In this document: positions 44,387 to 54,905 of the stretch, piece by piece
Numbering within the stretch: the stretch's first letter is position 1
Layout of the letters: each line of letters begins with the position of its first letter
DNA from: Turnera subulata
Taxonomy: Eukaryota > Streptophyta > Magnoliopsida > Malpighiales > Passifloraceae
Reading direction: 5' to 3'
Length of the DNA stretch: 64,000 bases
Assembly (NCBI GenBank): GCA_028386065.3
Contig: JAKUCV010001722.1
Location: 1 to 64,000 of the forward strand
Notes under the pieces: model-generated
The model's input: the letters and a program-made list of their open reading frames with translations, nothing else
Told to the model about the DNA's origin: nothing
The model's database searches: none
Program-made: the position numbers and the translations under genes

Positions 44387-44689
44387 CTTTTTGTTCCCGC
44401 CCCACGGCAACTAGGAACACATACATTTATATTAACGTTCCACTCCCCCCCCTCCTCAAGTTTGAAGGTGGATTATGTGAATTTATTTATTTTCCTCAAT
44501 TTGAGGGCGGATTATATTTATTTGTAGGTTTTCCACAAATTTACGAGGCTAGAGCAAAATGAATTTGGAAGAACGAGCTTTTCCATTAAAAAAGAAGAAA
44601 ATTAAACCCTTTATGAGCCTTTTTTATTTAAAAGAAAGCCGAATATACTTGGCAACTTGGATAAACAAATTTATGACGATGGATATGAC

Positions 44690-44809
44690 GGGTGCGATCA
44701 TACCAGCACTAATGCACCGGTTCCCATCAGACTTACGAAGTTAAACATGTTTGGGCGAGAGTAGTACTAGGACTGGTGACCTCTTGGGATGTTCTCGTGT
44801 TGCACCCCT
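44690..44809 (+). rRNA. 5S rRNA-like copy 43
   Basis: 120 nt, GACTTACGAAG before box A, AAACATGTTTGG, GGACTGGTGACCTCTTGGG. It has an intact TATA-like upstream block and T-run. Confidence 0.85.
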
Positions 44810-45111
44810 CTTTTTGTTCCCGCCCCGCGGCAACTTGTAACACATACATTTGTTTTAATGTTCCCCCCCCCCCCCCCCAGTTTGAAGGTGGATTATATGA
44901 ATTTATTTATTTTCTTCAATATTAGTGCGGATTATATTTAGTTTAAAGGTTTTCCACAAATTTGTAAGGCTAGAGCAAAATAAGTTTGGAAGAACGAGCT
45001 TTTCCAATAAAAAAGAAGGTAATCAAACCCTTTATGAGCCTTTTTTATTTAAAAAAAAAGCCGATTATACTTGGCTGCTTGGATAAGTAAATTTATGACG
45101 ATGGATATGAC

Positions 45112-45231
45112 GGGTGCGATCATACCAGCACTAATGCAGCGGATCTCATCAGAACTCCGAAGTTAAACGTGCTTGGGCGAGAGTAGTACTAGGATGGGAG
45201 ACCTCCTGGGAAGTCCTCGTGTTGCACCCCT
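45112..45231 (+). rRNA. 5S rRNA-like copy 44
   Basis: 120 nt and one of the copies nearest to the plant consensus: differences are CAGCGG, GGATCTC, AAAC in box A and GGGAGACC. A seven-T run follows, then a 24-C tract. Confidence 0.9.
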
Positions 45232-45555
45232 TTTTTTGCTCCCGCCCAGCGGCAACTTGGAGCACACTATCTCGCGCAGTTCCATTTGTTTTAACGGTCC
45301 CCCCCCCCCCCCCCCCCCCCCAAATTTGAAGGCGAATTATGTTTATTTATTCATTTTCCACAATTTAAGGGCGGATTATATTTATTTGAAAGGTTTTCCA
45401 CAAATGTGCGAGGCTAGAGCAAAATGAATTTGGAAGAACGAGTTTTTCTACTAAAAAAGAAGATAATCAAACCCTCTATGGGCCTCTTTAATTTAAAAAA
45501 AAAGCCGATTATACTTGGCGGCTTGGATAAATAAATTTATGACTATGGATATGAT

Positions 45556-45675
45556 GGGTGCGATCATACCAGCACTAATGCATCGGATCCCATCAGAATG
45601 CCGAAGGGAAACGTGCTTGGGCGAGAGTAGTACTAGGATGGGTGACCTCCTGGGAAGTCCTCATGTTGCACCCCT
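45556..45675 (+). rRNA. 5S rRNA-like copy 45
   Basis: 120 nt with AATGCCGAAGGGAAACGTG in the box A region and otherwise a consensus box C; -1 base is T. Confidence 0.85.
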
Positions 45676-45985
45676 TTTTTGCCTCCCGCCCCGCGGGAAC
45701 TTGCAACATAATAGCTGGTGCGGTTACATTTATTTTAACCTTTTTTCCCCCCAATTTGATGGCGGATTATGTTTACTTATTTATTTTCCTCAATTTGAGG
45801 GTGGATTGTACTTATTTGGAAGGTTTTCCACAAATTTTCGAGGCTAGAGCAAAATGTACTTGGAAGAACGAGCTTTTCCATTAAAAAAAGAAGATAATCA
45901 AACTCTTTATGAGCCTCTTTTATTTAAAAGAAAGCCAATTATACTTCTCGACTTGGATAAATAAATTTATGGCGATGGGAATGAG

Positions 45986-46053
45986 GGGTGCGATCAAACC
46001 AACACTAATGCACGGGGTTCCCATCAGGACTCCAAAGACAAACGTGCTTGGGC
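45986..46053 (+). pseudogene. 5S copy 46, 3' half deleted
   Basis: Stops at CTTGGGCTAGGGAG, where the gene joins the spacer block GGCTAGAGCGAAAT. This is a deletion using GGC(T)AG-type microhomology that removed about 50 nt of gene and most of the spacer. Confidence 0.85.
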
Positions 46054-46192
46054 TAGGGAGAAATAAATCTAGAAGAACGAGATTTTCCAATAAAAAAGAA
46101 GAAAATCAAACCCTTTATGAGCTTTTTTTATTTAAAAAAAGCTGACTATACTTGGCGACTTGGATAAATAAATTTATGACGATGGATATGGC

Positions 46193-46312
46193 GGGTGCGA
46201 GCACACCAACACTAATGCACCGGATCCCATCAGAACTCCGAAGTTAAACGTGCTTGGGCCAGAGTAGTACTAGGCTGAGTGACCTCATGGGAAGTCCCCG
46301 TGTTGCACCCCT
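46193..46312 (+). rRNA. 5S rRNA-like copy 47
   Basis: 120 nt, GAGCACACCAACAC, consensus middle, then GGGCCAGAG, GGCTGAGTGACCTCATGGG. Last copy before the second copia insertion. Confidence 0.85.
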
Positions 46313-46597
46313 CTTTTTGCTCTTGCCCCGAGATAACTTGGAACACAATAGCTGGAGAGGTTACATTTATTTTAACTTTTTTCCCCCCAGTTTGGAGGCG
46401 GATTATGTTTATTTATTTATTTTCCTCAATTTGAGGGCGGATTAAATTTATTTGAAAGGGTTTCCACAAATTTGCGAGGCTAGAGCGAAATGAATTTGAA
46501 GAACGAGCTTTTCCATTAAAAAAGAAGATAATCAAACCCTTTATGAGCCTCTTTTATTTAAAAAAAAGTCGATTATACTTGGCGACTTGGATAAATA

Positions 46598-46854
46598 TGT
46601 TGACAAAAAATTAGGATTAATCACCTTTTAATGTTAAACTATGATTGAACATATTGATTATCTAGTTTTGATGACTAACAAATTACAAGTGTGTTGCTAG
46701 CTTTGCTTGCGTTGATTTTCGCTTACAGGAAAATTATGGTTTCTGCCGATACCATATCAAGGACACACGACATATGGTTTTTATCGATACCATATCTTGC
46801 ATACACGACATATGGTTTTTACCGTTACCATATCTGCGAAGCCATCACTATCAA
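46598..46854 (+). mobile_element. 5' LTR fragment of copia element II
   Basis: 257 bp collinear with 51699-51957, ending at CACTATCAA, where RT sequence begins. It contains three ATGGT...ACCAT inverted repeats. Confidence 0.85.
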
Positions 46855-47772
46855 CTCTACTAATGATCTTCTTTGTAAGGACTTTGAGAAACTTATGCAC
46901 AATTTTGAGATGAGTATGATGGTGAACTCACATACTCTCTGGGATTTCAAGTTAAGCAACTTGATGGTGACATCTTCATAAATCAAGCAAAATATATTCA
47001 AGAATTACTTACGAGATTTGGTATGGGTACAACCAAATCTAGTCCTACACCTGTGAGTACTTCAACTAAGCTTGACAAGGATGAGAATGGTAAGGATGTT
47101 GATACCAAGATGTATCGAGGCATGATAGTAGTCTCTTATATCTCACTGCCACCCGACCTGACATCATGTTTAGTGTATGTCTATGTGCTTGATTTCAATC
47201 TTGTCCTAAAAAAACACTTCTTAGAGCCATAAAACGTATTTTTAAGTACTTGAAAGGTACACCATCATTAGGACTATGGTATCCCAAAGTTGATGCTTTT
47301 ACTTTGACAAGCTATTTCAGATGCAGACTTTACCGGACGTACCTTAGACAGGAAAAGCACAAGTGGGACATGTCAATTGCCTGGGCAATCCCTTGTGTCT
47401 TGGTCAAGCAAGAAGCGAAATTCGATTGCTACATCTACCACAGAAGCCGAATATATGGCGGTTGGAGCATGTTGTTCTCAAGTTCTATGGATGAACCAAA
47501 CTCTATCTGATTATGGGCTAACCTCTAACTATGTACTTATCTATTATGATAGTTCCAGTGCAATCAATTTGACCAAAAATCTTGTGCAACACTCTCGGAC
47601 CAAGCATATTGAAGTTCGAAACCACTTTATCCGTGATCATGTGTTAAAGAAAGACGTGGCCATTGAGTTTGTCAAGACTGAAAATCAACTTACTGAAATT
47701 TCCACAAAGCCACTAAAAGAGGAACAATTCACAAAAATTAGACTTGAACACGGAATGTACAATCTACCTTAA
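46855..47772 (+). pseudogene. Copia RT C-terminus and RNase H, frameshifted
   Basis: Segments readable in alternating frames are DFEKLMHNFEMSMM, YIQELLTRFG-like, STKLDKDENGKDVDTKMYRGM, RTLDRKSTSGT-like, SLVSWSSKKRNSIATSTTEAEYMAVGACCSQVLWMNQ, then RTKHIEVRNHFIRDHV and VKTENQLTEISTKPL...GMYNLP. The RNase H catalytic block TTEAEYMA and the closing KHIEVRNHFIRDHV are clear SIRE-type signatures. At least four frame changes occur. Stop at 47770-47772. Confidence 0.85.
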
Positions 47773-47993
47773 AAGACTTTGAGTAAATTTGGTTGCTGCA
47801 TAAACCATATCTATGCATATATGTTCATGCATCATATTTGGCTATTGCATTCACAACACTTGCACACATGCACTATGCATTCAAGCAAATGAAGACACGT
47901 TCAAAAGGTGTTCGAATTATCAGAGGTGCTGAAGGGAAATTTGGAAAGTTCTGGTTTCACAAGAAACTATCTACAAGTTGATGTTAAGGAAAT

Positions 47994-48105
47994 ATGGTTT
48001 TTTAGAAAAACCATTTCTTAGCAGCCAACGGTTAATAACCAGAACTTAGATGAAAAGGCGGAGACAAGGCAGTTGACTTATGCAAAAGCCAGCTGCCTTT
48101 TTATA
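47994..48105 (+). promoter_or_regulatory. Putative internal promoter of copia II accessory ORF
   Basis: An ATGGT-N11-ACCAT inverted repeat (47994-48014) stands about 85 bp before a TATA-like TTTTTATACTTTC (48098-48110). A CT-rich leader (CTCTCTCTCC, TTTGTCTCTCTCC) and an ATG at 48301 in AAGATGAAG context follow. The inverted repeat is the same type as in this element's LTR (three copies at a 38-bp period). Weaker than the SIRE I case because only one repeat is seen. Confidence 0.4.
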
Positions 48106-48300
48106 CTTTCAATATATGTGTCAGAGGAAACAAAGAGTGGTGGAGGAGTTATTGCAAGAAACCGCTCCCTATATCCCATGACCTACACTCTCTCTCCTAC
48201 ATTATTTCTTCCACATGCACACACCCGAGTTTGTCTCTCTCCAAAATTCTATCGAATAAACTCAGAAACCCTAAACACTCAAACCCCCCAAACTACCAAG

Positions 48301-51030
48301 ATGAAGTCTACTAAGGAAGCTGACACCAGAAAATCGCCCAAATCGACCAATTCAACCCAAGGAACATCCTCACAACGACCAAAATCTGTCTCCTCTACAA
48401 AGACACCTGATAAAATACACTCAACTGAAACAAAAGAGAAAGCCACTAGCACAAGCAAAACATCACCGATGAAGTCTGCTTCCGAAGGTTTCAAGAAGTT
48501 GAGAGCAGATGAACTGATGATAGTCAAAATTGAGAAGGGGAAGGAGATGCAGAAGTCTGAAGCGAAGAAATCGAAAAATCCGGGTAGTATTCCAAAATCT
48601 CGATCTACTGTTTCGAATGCTACTAGGTTAGCTTTAGAAAGGATTTATGATCACAGGTATGCTAAGAAGAATACTGTTCCACTTAAAGATGGCAATCCCG
48701 GTGTAAAGTTGTTGTATGAGGCATAAGAGTGGGCAGTAAAGAGTATACAGGGTTCTTGTAAAATCCTTTCTATTGGTCCTACTATTGAAGAAGTAAATTA
48801 TGTTACTTCAAGCATAATAAGAAAATATGGAAAATTTGATGAGAAAACCGCTAGGGAATACTTTTTAGATGTCTTGAGACCAGTAGTGCCGGTGGATAGA
48901 GGTGCATTAATAGGAGATGTAGAGGATGTGAATGTTGCTTTGGCTGAGAAAGAAAAGAATGTTGCTGCTGAGCTGAAACAACTTGAAGATGATATGCAAC
49001 CAGTAAGAGATCTGGTTGGCAAAACCACTTCTCTAGATGGAAAGATGGATATGGCTGTTAGTCAAACCATATCTATTGTACAGAAGGATGAACTGGCTGA
49101 GAAATCTAAGGAGATGAACCAGGATGATCAAACATCTTCGGATATTCTGAAGATTGCCAATGAAGTTGCAAAAGAAACATTGAAGCTGAATGAGGATCTG
49201 GTAGTGGAAAAAACAGATGAGGAGAAGAGAAAGTAGAAAAAGAGGCTCATGATAAGTCAGCCTCCAATAATGAAAAAGAGTTGGAAAAGCAGTCTGGAAA
49301 GTTTGGGTCAGCCCACAAGCCTGATATGCCAAAGCAGAAGAAGGCTATAGATGTGGTTTATGGAAAAACCAAGTCTTCAGCAGTGAGAAAGCTGAGTGCT
49401 CGCCTTCTTGAAAAGGGGATTGTTAGGAAGATTGGACAGAGGATGAAGCAGAATACTGGAGTCCATTTGATTGATTCTGATTTTGATAAAGAAATAGATA
49501 AAGCAGAAGTTTCTAAGAAAAGAAAAAGAGTCAAGACCGGTGATTCTGACAAGAATATAGACTATGAGAATGCAAAGGATGTTTTGGTAGATGAAGAACT
49601 TGATCTCGAAGAGAAAGATGTGGATGATTTCCTCTCCAAGTACTATTTAGATGAAGACAATGTTGAATCTGAAGAGCATGGTGATGAAGAGGAAGATCAA
49701 GAAGAAGATGAAGAACATGATGAAGATATTGAGAAGGAACAAGAGGATGAAGAAGAAGAAGAACAAGAAAAAGAAAAAGATGATGAGGATGCCGAGGATA
49801 GCAATAAGGATAATGAGGAATCAAAAGAGGAACAAGAAGAAGAAGGAGAAGAAGTTCCTGAGCCTCCAAAGAAAAAGGCCAAGATAAGTGCTAAGGCCAA
49901 AACCGATGGTTTGGTCAAGAAAGAGGATGGGACAAAGCAGTTCACAACACTCACCAGAGACTTCAATTTGGTCTTGAAAGAATTTGAAGGTCTCAGAATC
50001 ACTCCTATCCTAAAGCACTTCAAGCTCGACTATTTGGCCACGTTGCAAATCCAAACTGATGAGGATATTGTGGCTGTTCTATAAGAACCTGCATATCAAG
50101 ATGAACAAAAATAAAGAGGTCAAGTATTTGGTGAGCACTGTGTTGGGAAAAAAGATCAAGGTGTGAAGAAATTATCCGAGATGTGCTGAAGCCCAGGAAA
50201 TGGACTATCAAGCACTACAACACCAGGTCTGGGACCAAAGTAAACATCAAAGGTGGTCCCTCTTACAGTTAGCAAACAAGATTGGTGTATGATTCCAAAC
50301 AGAAAGGTACATATTAGCAGACTACTCCTCTTGCTAGAGCTATATTGTACATGCTCACCCGAGTAATCTTGCCACGTCCTTGACACTTCAATGAGAACTC
50401 CAATCATGATCTATGGTTGTTGCTTGCCTAATGGAGAAGAGTCCAGTTTGTTGTGAATATCAGGTTCTCCATCATATGGCTCTTTATAAATCCAGAAGTC
50501 ATGGACGATTGGTTACCATGATTGCAAAGAGGTTTGATGTGAAATCAACAAAGAATGCTAAACTTCAGCCTGTTGGACTCCTTGACCGCAAAACCTTGTC
50601 CAACATGAGCATCAAGATTGGCAAAAATGGGCAATAAGAAGTGATTCGTACTGGAGCAAGTGCTAAGGAAACCACGTTAGATGATCTGGGAACTCATCTT
50701 AGCCTTATGGAGACTGACATGGGTGCTATCCGTAATGAGATCACTGATCTTAAGGAGGAGATGATGGCACAATTTAAGCTGGTTCTTTCCCGATTCCCTC
50801 CTCAAATATCCTCTGATGATGACAGAAGCCTTACTAGATCTGATGCTTTAGAAATCATGCATTGCATTCCTCTCAGTTCTTTAAGCTGGTTCCTATTTTG
50901 GTTAGTGCTATTTCTGGTTATTTTTTTATCTATTTGGCTATGTTGGTTGGTAATTTTGAATATTACTCTTTTAAATATTATAAACTGCATGATCTTTGCT
51001 ATATTCCTATGCTTTGTACTCCCTTTCTGA
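48301..51030 (+). pseudogene. Accessory ORF of copia element II, PF20167-like with acidic linker
   Basis: From ATG 48301: a basic Ser/Thr/Lys-rich N-terminus, then RLALERIYDHRYAKKNTVPLKDG. After an in-frame TAA (48724) comes KFDEKTAREYFLDVLRPVVPVDRGALIGD and a helical region. A one-base shift near 49230 leads into 49281-50084, with an 80-residue Glu/Asp-rich stretch (49630-49860) and LKEFEGLRITPILKHFKLDYLATLQ. Remnants of a PF20167-type domain follow in mixed frames (FYKNLHIKMNKNKEVKYLV, LYMLTRVILPR, VLHHMALYKSRSHGRLVTMIAKRF). Next is a coiled-coil-like segment (LGTHLSLMETDMGAIRNEITDLKEEM), and the frame ends with about 46 mostly hydrophobic residues (50880-51027). Function unknown. Confidence 0.6.
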
Positions 51031-51036
51031 TGATGC

Positions 51037-51052
51037 CAAAAGGGGGAGAAAT
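51037..51052 (+). other. Copia-type purine tract
   Basis: GATGATGCCAAAAGGGGGAGAAAT follows the stop of the accessory ORF directly. It resembles the SIRE purine tract, but the 3' LTR starts 650 bp further on. A second G-run (ACAGGGGGAGC) occurs near 51617. Confidence 0.5.
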
Positions 51053-51698
51053 CTATTGTTATGTTGATTGGCTTATGCAGGAACATTGGATATGGTTTTT
51101 GTGGGAAACCAAATATCGGAGAAAAATGTACTTGTCTTGTACATATGTTTGATTATGCAGGCACACAGAAACCAAATATCGAAGAAAAGTGTACTTGTGT
51201 TATACATATGTTTGATTATGCAGGCACTATTGAGAAGCATTAGTTGATGCTATTATGGTGATATGGTTGTTATTAAAACCATATGTTTCATCCGATTCTG
51301 TCTTATGCAAGGAGTGTGGTACTAAAAATCTGGTTTTTATCAAAAACCACACTTCAGTCTATGATTTGGTTTCTGCCACAAACCAAAATTTACGATAATG
51401 AATGCTGCACGACTTCGTTTCTGTTATTATGCATTCAACTATTCTTTTGTGCAGAAAGTGAAAACTATAGGGGGAGGTCTATTGTTGGCTGTTGTATACC
51501 AAAATAAAATCCACAAGGAATGCTACATGTGTTGTCAATATTGATCGCTACATGTGTTGTCAAAATTGATCCTTGTGGAATTACAAAATTGTTTTCAAAA
51601 ACCGGAGCATCAAAACAGGGGGAGCTTTTCAAAACATAAGTATACTTTCAAAAGCCCTTGGTATGAGTAAAATCAACACAAATTTGTCATCAGGAGAT
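51053..51698 (+). repeat. 3' region of copia II with inverted and tandem repeats
   Basis: It has two tandem ~75-bp units (ATGCAGG...AACCAAATATCG...TGTACTTGT...ACATATGTTTGATT at 51075-51230). Inverted repeats of the TGGTTT...AAACCA type follow at about 51263-51285 (ATGGT-N10-ACCAT), 51325-51345 and 51363-51385. No gene. Confidence 0.55.
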
Positions 51699-52798
51699 TG
51701 TTGACAAAAAAATTAGGGTTAATCACCTCTAAATGTTAAACTGTGATTAACCATATTGATTATCTGGTTTTGATGACTAACAAATTACAAGTGTGTTGCT
51801 AGCTTTGCTTGTGTTGATTTTCGCTTACAGGAAAATTATGGTTTCTGCCGACACCATATCTTGGACACACGACATATGGTTTTTATCAATACCATATCTT
51901 GCATACACGACATATGGTTTTTATCGATACCATGTCTGCGAAGCCGTCACTATCAAATTTTTGAGCAAGTTGCGTGTGGTCTTGCAAGCATTTAAATCCC
52001 ACTTTCAGCCGTTTGAATTGATGAACAAGTAAGAGGGACGCCTTTATGGAAGTGCAGAAGATGTTCCTACCTAACTCCTACTCAACTCCAGAAGGTAGTC
52101 CAAACTTTCCAGATTTGGTAATGCTTTGCAACCAAGGAGTTGACAAGCATAACGGCACCAAACTGAAGCTTTTATTGAACCGAAGTCAATTGGAGTACAA
52201 GGAGCCGTTGTAGGAGCTTATCCCCCACACTCAGATTCTATAAAGAGGGACGTTTACACCTCTGGAAGATCACCCCAGCAATTGTGCAAAATCTGAGTGA
52301 ATACTTGAGCTAAAAGATTTGGTATCTGATCTGGTTTTTCTACACACAATGCGAAACACATTCTAAGGGGTAATTTGTAAGCAAGACTTGGTTTAGTTCT
52401 GCTGGATACTTAAGTCTAGGATTAGATTTGAGGGTAGGTTAGAGCTTAGCCTGTGAAAAGCTTTTAAGGTTAGAGTTTATCCTATGAAAAACTTGTAAAG
52501 GTTTGAGCTTAGCCTAGAAAAGCTTGTGCTTGTAAAGGTTAAGGTTAATCCCGCAAAAACCTGAATATAGTGAGTGTTTCAAATCCTAAAGGAAGGAACT
52601 TTTAGGTAGTGGAGGTACTTTGTGAGGGGGAACTACTCTAAAACACCAGTGTCAATTTCTCCCTGCCCTCTTTACTTGATGTTTACCTTAAGCACTCTTC
52701 TCACATAGAGATTTGGTTTCTCAAAAATCAGATCTCATAGTCCGAAAAAATTTAAAGCCCAATTCACCCCTCCCCTCTTAGGCACTTTTGGGCCTACA
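51699..52798 (+). mobile_element. 3' LTR of copia element II
   Basis: 1100 bp, TGTTGACAAA...CCTACA. ATGGT-N10-ACCAT repeats start at 51838, 51876 and 51914, exactly 38 bp apart. A TATA box, TTCTATAAAGAGG, lies at about 52236-52248. The end has the copia-typical CCCAATTCACCCCTCCCCTCTTAGG. No gene. Confidence 0.9.
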
Positions 52799-52825
52799 AA
52801 ATAAATTTATGACGATGGATCTGAC

Positions 52826-52944
52826 AAGTGCAATCATACCAGCACTAATGCACCGGATTCCATCAGAACTCTGAAGCTAAATGTGCTTGGGCAAGAGTAG
52901 TACTAGGAAGGGTGACCTCCTGGAAGTCCTCGTGTTGCAACCTT
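52826..52944 (+). rRNA. 5S rRNA-like copy 48
   Basis: 119 nt, start AAGTGCAATC (first two G changed), AAGCTAAATG box A, GGAAGGGTGACC, 3' end GCAACC. The copia II insertion sits 27 bp upstream, separating it from its distal spacer. Confidence 0.8.
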
Positions 52945-53256
52945 TTTTTTTGCTCCCGTCCTGTGGCAACTTGGAACACAATAGCTGGCACGGTTACATT
53001 TATTTTAACATTTTTTCCCCCCAACTTGATGGCGGATGATGTTTATTTATTTGTTTTCCTCAATTTGAGGGCGTATTATATTTATTTCAAAGGTTTTTTA
53101 AAAAAATTTGCAAGGCTAGAGCGAAATGAAATTGGAAGAACGCGCTTTTCCATTAAAAAAGAAGATACTCAAACCCTTTGTGAGCCTCTTCTATTTAAAA
53201 GAAATTTGATTCCACTTGGAGACTTGGATAAATAAATTTATGATGATGGATATGAC

Positions 53257-53374
53257 GTGTGCGATCATACCAGCTCTAATGCACCGGATCATCAGAACTC
53301 CGAAGTGAAAAGTGCTTGGGCGAGAGTAGTACTAGGATCGGTGACCTCCTGGGAAGTCCTCGTGTTGCACCCCT
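53257..53374 (+). rRNA. 5S rRNA-like copy 49
   Basis: 118 nt, GTGTGCG start, GGATCATCAG (two bases lost), AAGTGAAAAGTG box A. Confidence 0.8.
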
Positions 53375-53684
53375 CTTTTTGCTACCGTCCCGCAGCAGCA
53401 TGGAACACAATAGCTGGCGTGGTTACATTTATTTTAACGTTTTTTCCCCCGCAATTTGAAGGCTGATTATGTTTATTTATTTATTTTCCTCGATTTGTGG
53501 GTAGATTATATTCATTTGAAAGGTTTTCCACAAATTTGCGAGGCTAGAGCGAAAAAAATTTGGAAAAACGAGCTTTTCTATTAAAAAAGAAGATAATCAA
53601 ACCCTTTATGAGCCTCTTTTATTTGAAAGAAGCCCGATTATACTTGGCGACATGGATAAATAAATTTATGGTGGTGGATATGAC

Positions 53685-53804
53685 TGGTTCGATCATACCA
53701 GCACTAATGCGCCGGATCCCATCAGAACTCCGAAGTTAAACATGCTTAGCCGAGAGTAGTACTGGGATGGGTGACCTCCTCGGAAGTCCTCGTGTTGCAC
53801 CCCT
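53685..53804 (+). rRNA. 5S rRNA-like copy 50
   Basis: 120 nt, TGGTTCGATC start, consensus middle, AAACATGCTTAGCC; a seven-T run follows. Confidence 0.85.
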
Positions 53805-54113
53805 TTTTTTGCTCCCGCCTCGTTGCAACTTGGGCAACAATAGCTGCCGCAGTTACATTTATTTTAACTTTTTTTCCGCCAGGTTTTAAGGCGGATTATG
53901 TTTATTTATTTATTTTCCTCAATTTTTGGGCAGATTATATTTATTTTAAAGATTTTCCACAAGTTAGCGAGGCTAGAGCGAAATGAATTTGGAAGAACGA
54001 GCTTTTCCATTGAAAAAGAAGATAATCAAACCCTTTATGAGCCTCTTTTACTTAAAAGAAATCTGATTATACTTGGCGACTTGGATAAATAAAATTATAA
54101 AGAAGGATATGAT

Positions 54114-54231
54114 GGGTGCGATCATACCAGTACTAATGCACCCGATCCTATCAGAACTCCAAAGTGAAACGTGCTTCGGCGAGTAGTACTAGGTTCGGTG
54201 ACCTCCTGGGAAGTCCTCGTGTTGCACCCCT
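54114..54231 (+). rRNA. 5S rRNA-like copy 51
   Basis: 118 nt, AAGTGAAAC box A, CTTCGGCGAGTAG (two bases lost), GGTTCGGTGACC; the upstream AAAATTATAAAGAAGG is altered. Confidence 0.8.
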
Positions 54232-54552
54232 CTTTTTGCTCCCGCCCCGTGGCAACATTGAAGACAATAGCTGGCACGGTTACATTTATTTTATTCTTTT
54301 CCCCCCCTCCCCCCCCCCCCAATTTGAAGGCAGATTATGTTTATTTATTTATTTTCCTGAATTTGAGGGCAGATTATATTTATTTTAAAGGTTTTCCACA
54401 AATTTTTATGGCTAGAGCAAAATGAATTTAGAAGAATGAGTTTTTCCAATAAAAAAGAAGATAATCAAAACCTTTATGAGCCTCTTTTATTTAAAAGAAA
54501 GCCGATTACACCTGGCGACTTGGATAAATAAATTTATGATGACGGATATGAC

Positions 54553-54629
54553 GGGTGCGATCATACCAGCACTAGTGCACCGGATCTCATCAAAACTCCG
54601 AAGTGAAACATGCTTGGGCGAGAGTAGTT
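54553..54629 (+). pseudogene. 5S copy 52, truncated by a copia fragment
   Basis: Positions 1 to 77 remain (to GAGAGTAGT), then TATACAAGTTGTATGC of a copia LTR. This is the right end of the cluster in the window. Confidence 0.85.
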
Positions 54630-54905
54630 ATACAAGTTGTATGCTAGTAGCAATCTCCTATACAATCAGCTATAATTAATGTCAATCCCCTTAATTGTAT
54701 AATCACACAATTAGCCACACCAACTAATTAGTGAATCACTTAATCAATTAATTACTCTAGAATCACTCAATCAATCACTCCAAAATGACTCAATCAATCA
54801 ATAGAAAAATATCCTCCATTACTCCCCCTTAAGTTGGAGCATGTAAAGTGGAAATGCCCAACTTGACCAGCAGCTCATGAAAGCGATCTCTTCCTAATGC
54901 CTTGG
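54630..54905 (-). mobile_element. Copia fragment: end of RNase H, purine tract, start of 3' LTR
   Basis: On the minus strand 54905-54836 reads ALGRDRFHELLVKLGISTLHAPT then stop, the usual end of many copia polyproteins. AACTTAAGGGGGAGTAA (purine tract) and about 190 bp of an LTR starting TGGAGGATATTTTTC follow. The LTR is cut at the 5S junction and RNase H at the Tat LTR. Confidence 0.75.

Larger units (their letters stand above)
39158..46592 (+). repeat. 5S rDNA-like tandem array, block 2
   Basis: Copies 30-47 with mostly 415-435 bp spacing; shorter units at 43648-44269 and 45986-46193 result from spacer or gene deletions. Copies here are nearer the plant consensus at their start (GGGTGCGATCATACCAGCACTAATG) than those of block 1. 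Many share small deletions in the box C region. The spacer layout is the same, with the C-tract reaching 24 bases at 45299-45322. Confidence 0.9.
46598..52798 (+). mobile_element. SIRE-like copia element II, internally deleted, in the 5S spacer
   Basis: 6201 bp with ends TGTTGACAAA...GGCCTACA and a perfect 5-bp duplication AAATA (46593-46597 and 52799-52803) made from the GGATAAATAAATTTA block just upstream of a 5S copy. The 5' LTR is cut to 257 bp and joined to the end of RT. The rest of the LTR, gag, protease, integrase and most of RT are gone. It keeps RT end/RNase H, a long accessory ORF and a complete 3' LTR. Removing it restores the 427-bp 5S spacing. Confidence 0.9.
52804..54629 (+). 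repeat. 5S rDNA-like tandem array, block 3
   Basis: Copies 48-52 at 428-439 bp spacing, continuing block 2 after the copia insertion. The array ends inside copy 52, where a copia LTR fragment begins. Confidence 0.9.

Noticed and set aside
49531..50023. Opposite-strand and shifted ORFs rich in Ser, Leu, His or Lys over the acidic stretch
   Set aside because: Low-complexity GAA/GAT repeats give open frames on all strands; the Glu/Asp frame is continuous with the rest of the accessory ORF.
15857..54629. Cassandra-type retrotransposons, which carry 5S sequence in their LTRs
   Set aside because: Units are head-to-tail at ~427 bp with spacer, TATA-like block and T-run terminator and no LTR ends, primer site or purine tract per unit. 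They are 5S rDNA units, not Cassandra.
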